Shown here: one piece after another, positions 7,279-8,709 of the stretch
How the letters are laid out: every line of letters begins with the position of its first letter
Numbering within the stretch: the stretch's first letter is position 1
Source: a bacterium
GTDB taxonomy: Bacteria; JAMCPX01
Direction: 5' to 3'
Length of the DNA stretch: 8,709 nucleotides
NCBI GenBank assembly: GCA_021789095.1
Contig: JAJYJX010000108.1
Coordinates: forward strand, 1 to 8,709
Translations under genes and position numbers: made by a program
Notes under the pieces: generated by a model
What the model was told of the DNA's origin: nothing
The model's database searches: none
What the model saw: the letters and a program-made list of their open reading frames with translations, nothing else

Positions 7279-7653
7279 ATGAAGAAAAGAAAAGCTTTAT
7301 TCGAAGATTTTACACTCACAGAAATAGCTACAAAATTAATGTCATCAAAAAAGATCCAGCCAATGTTGAACAGGACCTTTGAACAGATGATGAAACTTAA
7401 ATCAAGACTTGATGAAGTAATGCCACTTGCGCTGGGCGTTTTTAACCTGCCCTCTTCAAAGGATATCAGGAAATTGAGGGATGAGGTTAAAAACTTGAAC
7501 TCCAAACTTGAGTCATTATCCCATAAACTCGTGGAAAAGAAAAAGCCACGGAAAAGAAAGGCAGCAAGAAAATCAAGATCTATTGTCCATGTGAAGGTTG
7601 AAGAAACAAAGAACACAAACCCGACTGAGCCAGGCTCAACCAACCAGCTTTAA
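7279..7653 (+). CDS. Phasin-like coiled-coil protein with basic C-terminal tail
   Basis: A 124-residue soluble protein. The start is set by GAGGAGGG 4 nt upstream. Residues 10-50 are predicted helical and amphipathic. The NLPSSKDIRKL stretch (56-66) and the following helix match the LPxxxDVxxL coiled-coil part of PhaF/PhaI-type phasins, which coat polyhydroxyalkanoate granules. Hydrophobic residues Ile63, Leu66, Val70, Leu73, Leu77, Leu80 and Leu84 follow exact 3-4 heptad spacing, so oligomerisation is likely. A Lys/Arg-rich tail (86-100, KKKPRKRKAARKSR) recalls the DNA-binding tail of PhaF, followed by a polar end. No polymer synthase is in the window, so granule binding is inference; a nucleoid-associated or other coiled-coil scaffold is the alternative. 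The end overlaps the convergent patatin gene by 18 bp. Confidence 0.7.
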   Translation: MKKRKALFEDFTLTEIATKLMSSKKIQPMLNRTFEQMMKLKSRLDEVMPLALGVFNLPSSKDIRKLRDEVKNLNSKLESLSHKLVEKKKPRKRKAARKSRSIVHVKVEETKNTNPTEPGSTNQL

Positions 7654-8694
7654 AAAAGACTTTTTTACACTTTTTATCTGTTTCTTTATCCTGTCAGACG
7701 CCGAGAGGGACAGCTCTTTCTTCAATTTGATCTCTCCGAGAAGGTGCTTGAGCTGCGGGACCTTCTTCCATGTGGCTATAGCGCCTGATGCAATAAACTC
7801 TATTCTCTGGTTCTTCGGCAAATACCCGGGATTGCTGGAATAGAAATCACCGATATCCGGCACTATTTTTACATCTGCATCGGTACCCCATTTTTGTGAA
7901 TCAAAGTTTTTGCCGAATATTGCCATTGTCCTTAATAATGCCTTTAACGGCTTTTTGTCCATGTCCTTTATGTCTCTCGTAAGGTATTCAAAACCTGTGC
8001 CGCTTGTTACAATCAGGGGTTTCAATAACCTGCTCGATGTCAAGAATTTTAACATCTTTGATACCGATAACCTCGTACCGTAGATGAACTCGTTGTATAT
8101 GTTAACGATAGAAACGATTATAACATCGGCTCCCTTGCTCCTGAGCCATTCCACGGGTGCATCATTGCCGAATGAACCGTCAACAAGAAGCATGTTCCCG
8201 ACCTTTGCCGGTTTCCACACACCCGGTACTGCACATGAAGCGTATATTGCATCTCTCAGGTATCCTTCATTTATATAAACCGTCTTGCCGGATACGATAT
8301 CCAGGGCTGTAACCTCCAGGGGTACCTTTACATCGTCGAAAGTGGCATCGCCCAGAAGCTCCTTCAACCAGCCCTTAAAGTATCCTGAATCAAAAAACTC
8401 ATCACCCTTGCTTTTTTTGATTCTGAAAATGGATCTGCTTTTCAATGTCCTCTCGAATACAGACCAGCTTGAATGGTATCCGTACAGGGCATACAACCCC
8501 GCAACTACAGCGCCTGCGCTGCTGCCTGTTATGAAATCAATCGGAATAAATTCATTGTAAAGAACACGGAGTACTCCTACATGTGCTAGCCCCCGTATGG
8601 CCCCCCCGCTGAGACACACACCTATTTTTAACGGTGTCCTTGGCTTTTGGTCATACTCGTTTATAAGTTTTTCAAGAGGCTTCTTGTTCTTCAT
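7636..8694 (-). CDS. Patatin-like phospholipase (RssA/NTE-type acyl hydrolase)
   Basis: A 352-residue patatin-fold serine hydrolase cleaving acyl esters of phospholipids or other lipids, probably cytoplasmic or membrane-associated, as no signal peptide is seen. The catalytic parts are complete. The glycine-rich oxyanion loop SGGAIRG is at 29-35, the nucleophile elbow GSSAG at 57-61 has Ser59, and the dyad Asp is Asp172 in VDGSFGNDAP (DG-S instead of the usual DGG/A). The part after about residue 200 is less conserved and ends in a Lys-rich helix. The ATG at 8694 has no visible ribosome binding site and the frame stays open to the window edge (8709), so the true start may lie outside. Its 3' end overlaps the phasin-like gene tail to tail. 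The substrate is unknown. Confidence 0.95.
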   Translation of the reverse strand: MKNKKPLEKLINEYDQKPRTPLKIGVCLSGGAIRGLAHVGVLRVLYNEFIPIDFITGSSAGAVVAGLYALYGYHSSWSVFERTLKSRSIFRIKKSKGDEFFDSGYFKGWLKELLGDATFDDVKVPLEVTALDIVSGKTVYINEGYLRDAIYASCAVPGVWKPAKVGNMLLVDGSFGNDAPVEWLRSKGADVIIVSIVNIYNEFIYGTRLSVSKMLKFLTSSRLLKPLIVTSGTGFEYLTRDIKDMDKKPLKALLRTMAIFGKNFDSQKWGTDADVKIVPDIGDFYSSNPGYLPKNQRIEFIASGAIATWKKVPQLKHLLGEIKLKKELSLSASDRIKKQIKSVKKSFLKLVG

Positions 8695-8709
8695 TAATTT
8701 TTTTACTAT

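Noticed and set aside
7200-7643. A 147-codon minus-strand ORF opposite the phasin-like gene.
   Set aside because: It is a shadow of the phasin-like frame, which has a promoter, ribosome binding site and perfect heptads; the antisense product is low complexity.
7626-7670. TGAGCC-A-GGCTCA and AAAAAA-GAC-TTTTTT palindromes at the phasin/patatin junction as a terminator.
   Set aside because: The usable stems are only 4-6 pairs, one of them all A-T, so termination cannot be supported.

Overview
The window looks like chromosomal DNA of an anaerobic, Gram-negative bacterium, most likely of the former Deltaproteobacteria (Desulfobacterota or a syntroph). This is an inference from the mix of a TonB-type envelope protein, a lipoprotein solute-binding protein, acyl-CoA metabolism and a cysteine-rich ferredoxin-like protein, plus moderate base composition and strong AGGAGG-type ribosome binding sites. 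No phage, insertion sequence, CRISPR array or complete RNA gene was seen.

Layout from left to right. A complete groEL lies on the minus strand (84-1721), with no groES beside it and a structured leader of about 125 nt. Behind it on the same strand is a TonB-like energy transducer (1897-2895). A divergent intergenic region (2896-3046) holds a promoter for the TonB-like gene and a possible 22-residue CxxC micro-ORF. On the plus strand follow an enoyl-CoA hydratase/isomerase of PaaG-like type (3047-3829), a 56-residue membrane microprotein (3921-4091) and a cysteine-rich 4Fe-4S protein with a probable N-terminal winged helix (4315-5631). A family 5 peptide/solute-binding lipoprotein (5621-7168, minus) converges on the 4Fe-4S gene with an 11 bp overlap. 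It is transcribed divergently from a phasin-like coiled-coil protein (7279-7653, plus), across a very symmetric promoter/operator region. A patatin-like phospholipase (7636-8694, minus) converges on the phasin-like gene with an 18 bp overlap.

Most genes seem to be transcribed singly or in pairs rather than as one large operon. The hydratase and the microprotein probably form a unit. The phasin-like protein and patatin-like lipase, with acyl-CoA chemistry not far away, could relate to lipid or polyester inclusions, but this is only contextual. The most notable non-coding structures are the two-hairpin groEL leader with GGA motifs in both loops, the symmetric divergent promoter at 7198-7237, and a 14 bp near-perfect inverted repeat inside the 3' end of the solute-binding protein gene, just past the end of the convergent 4Fe-4S gene.
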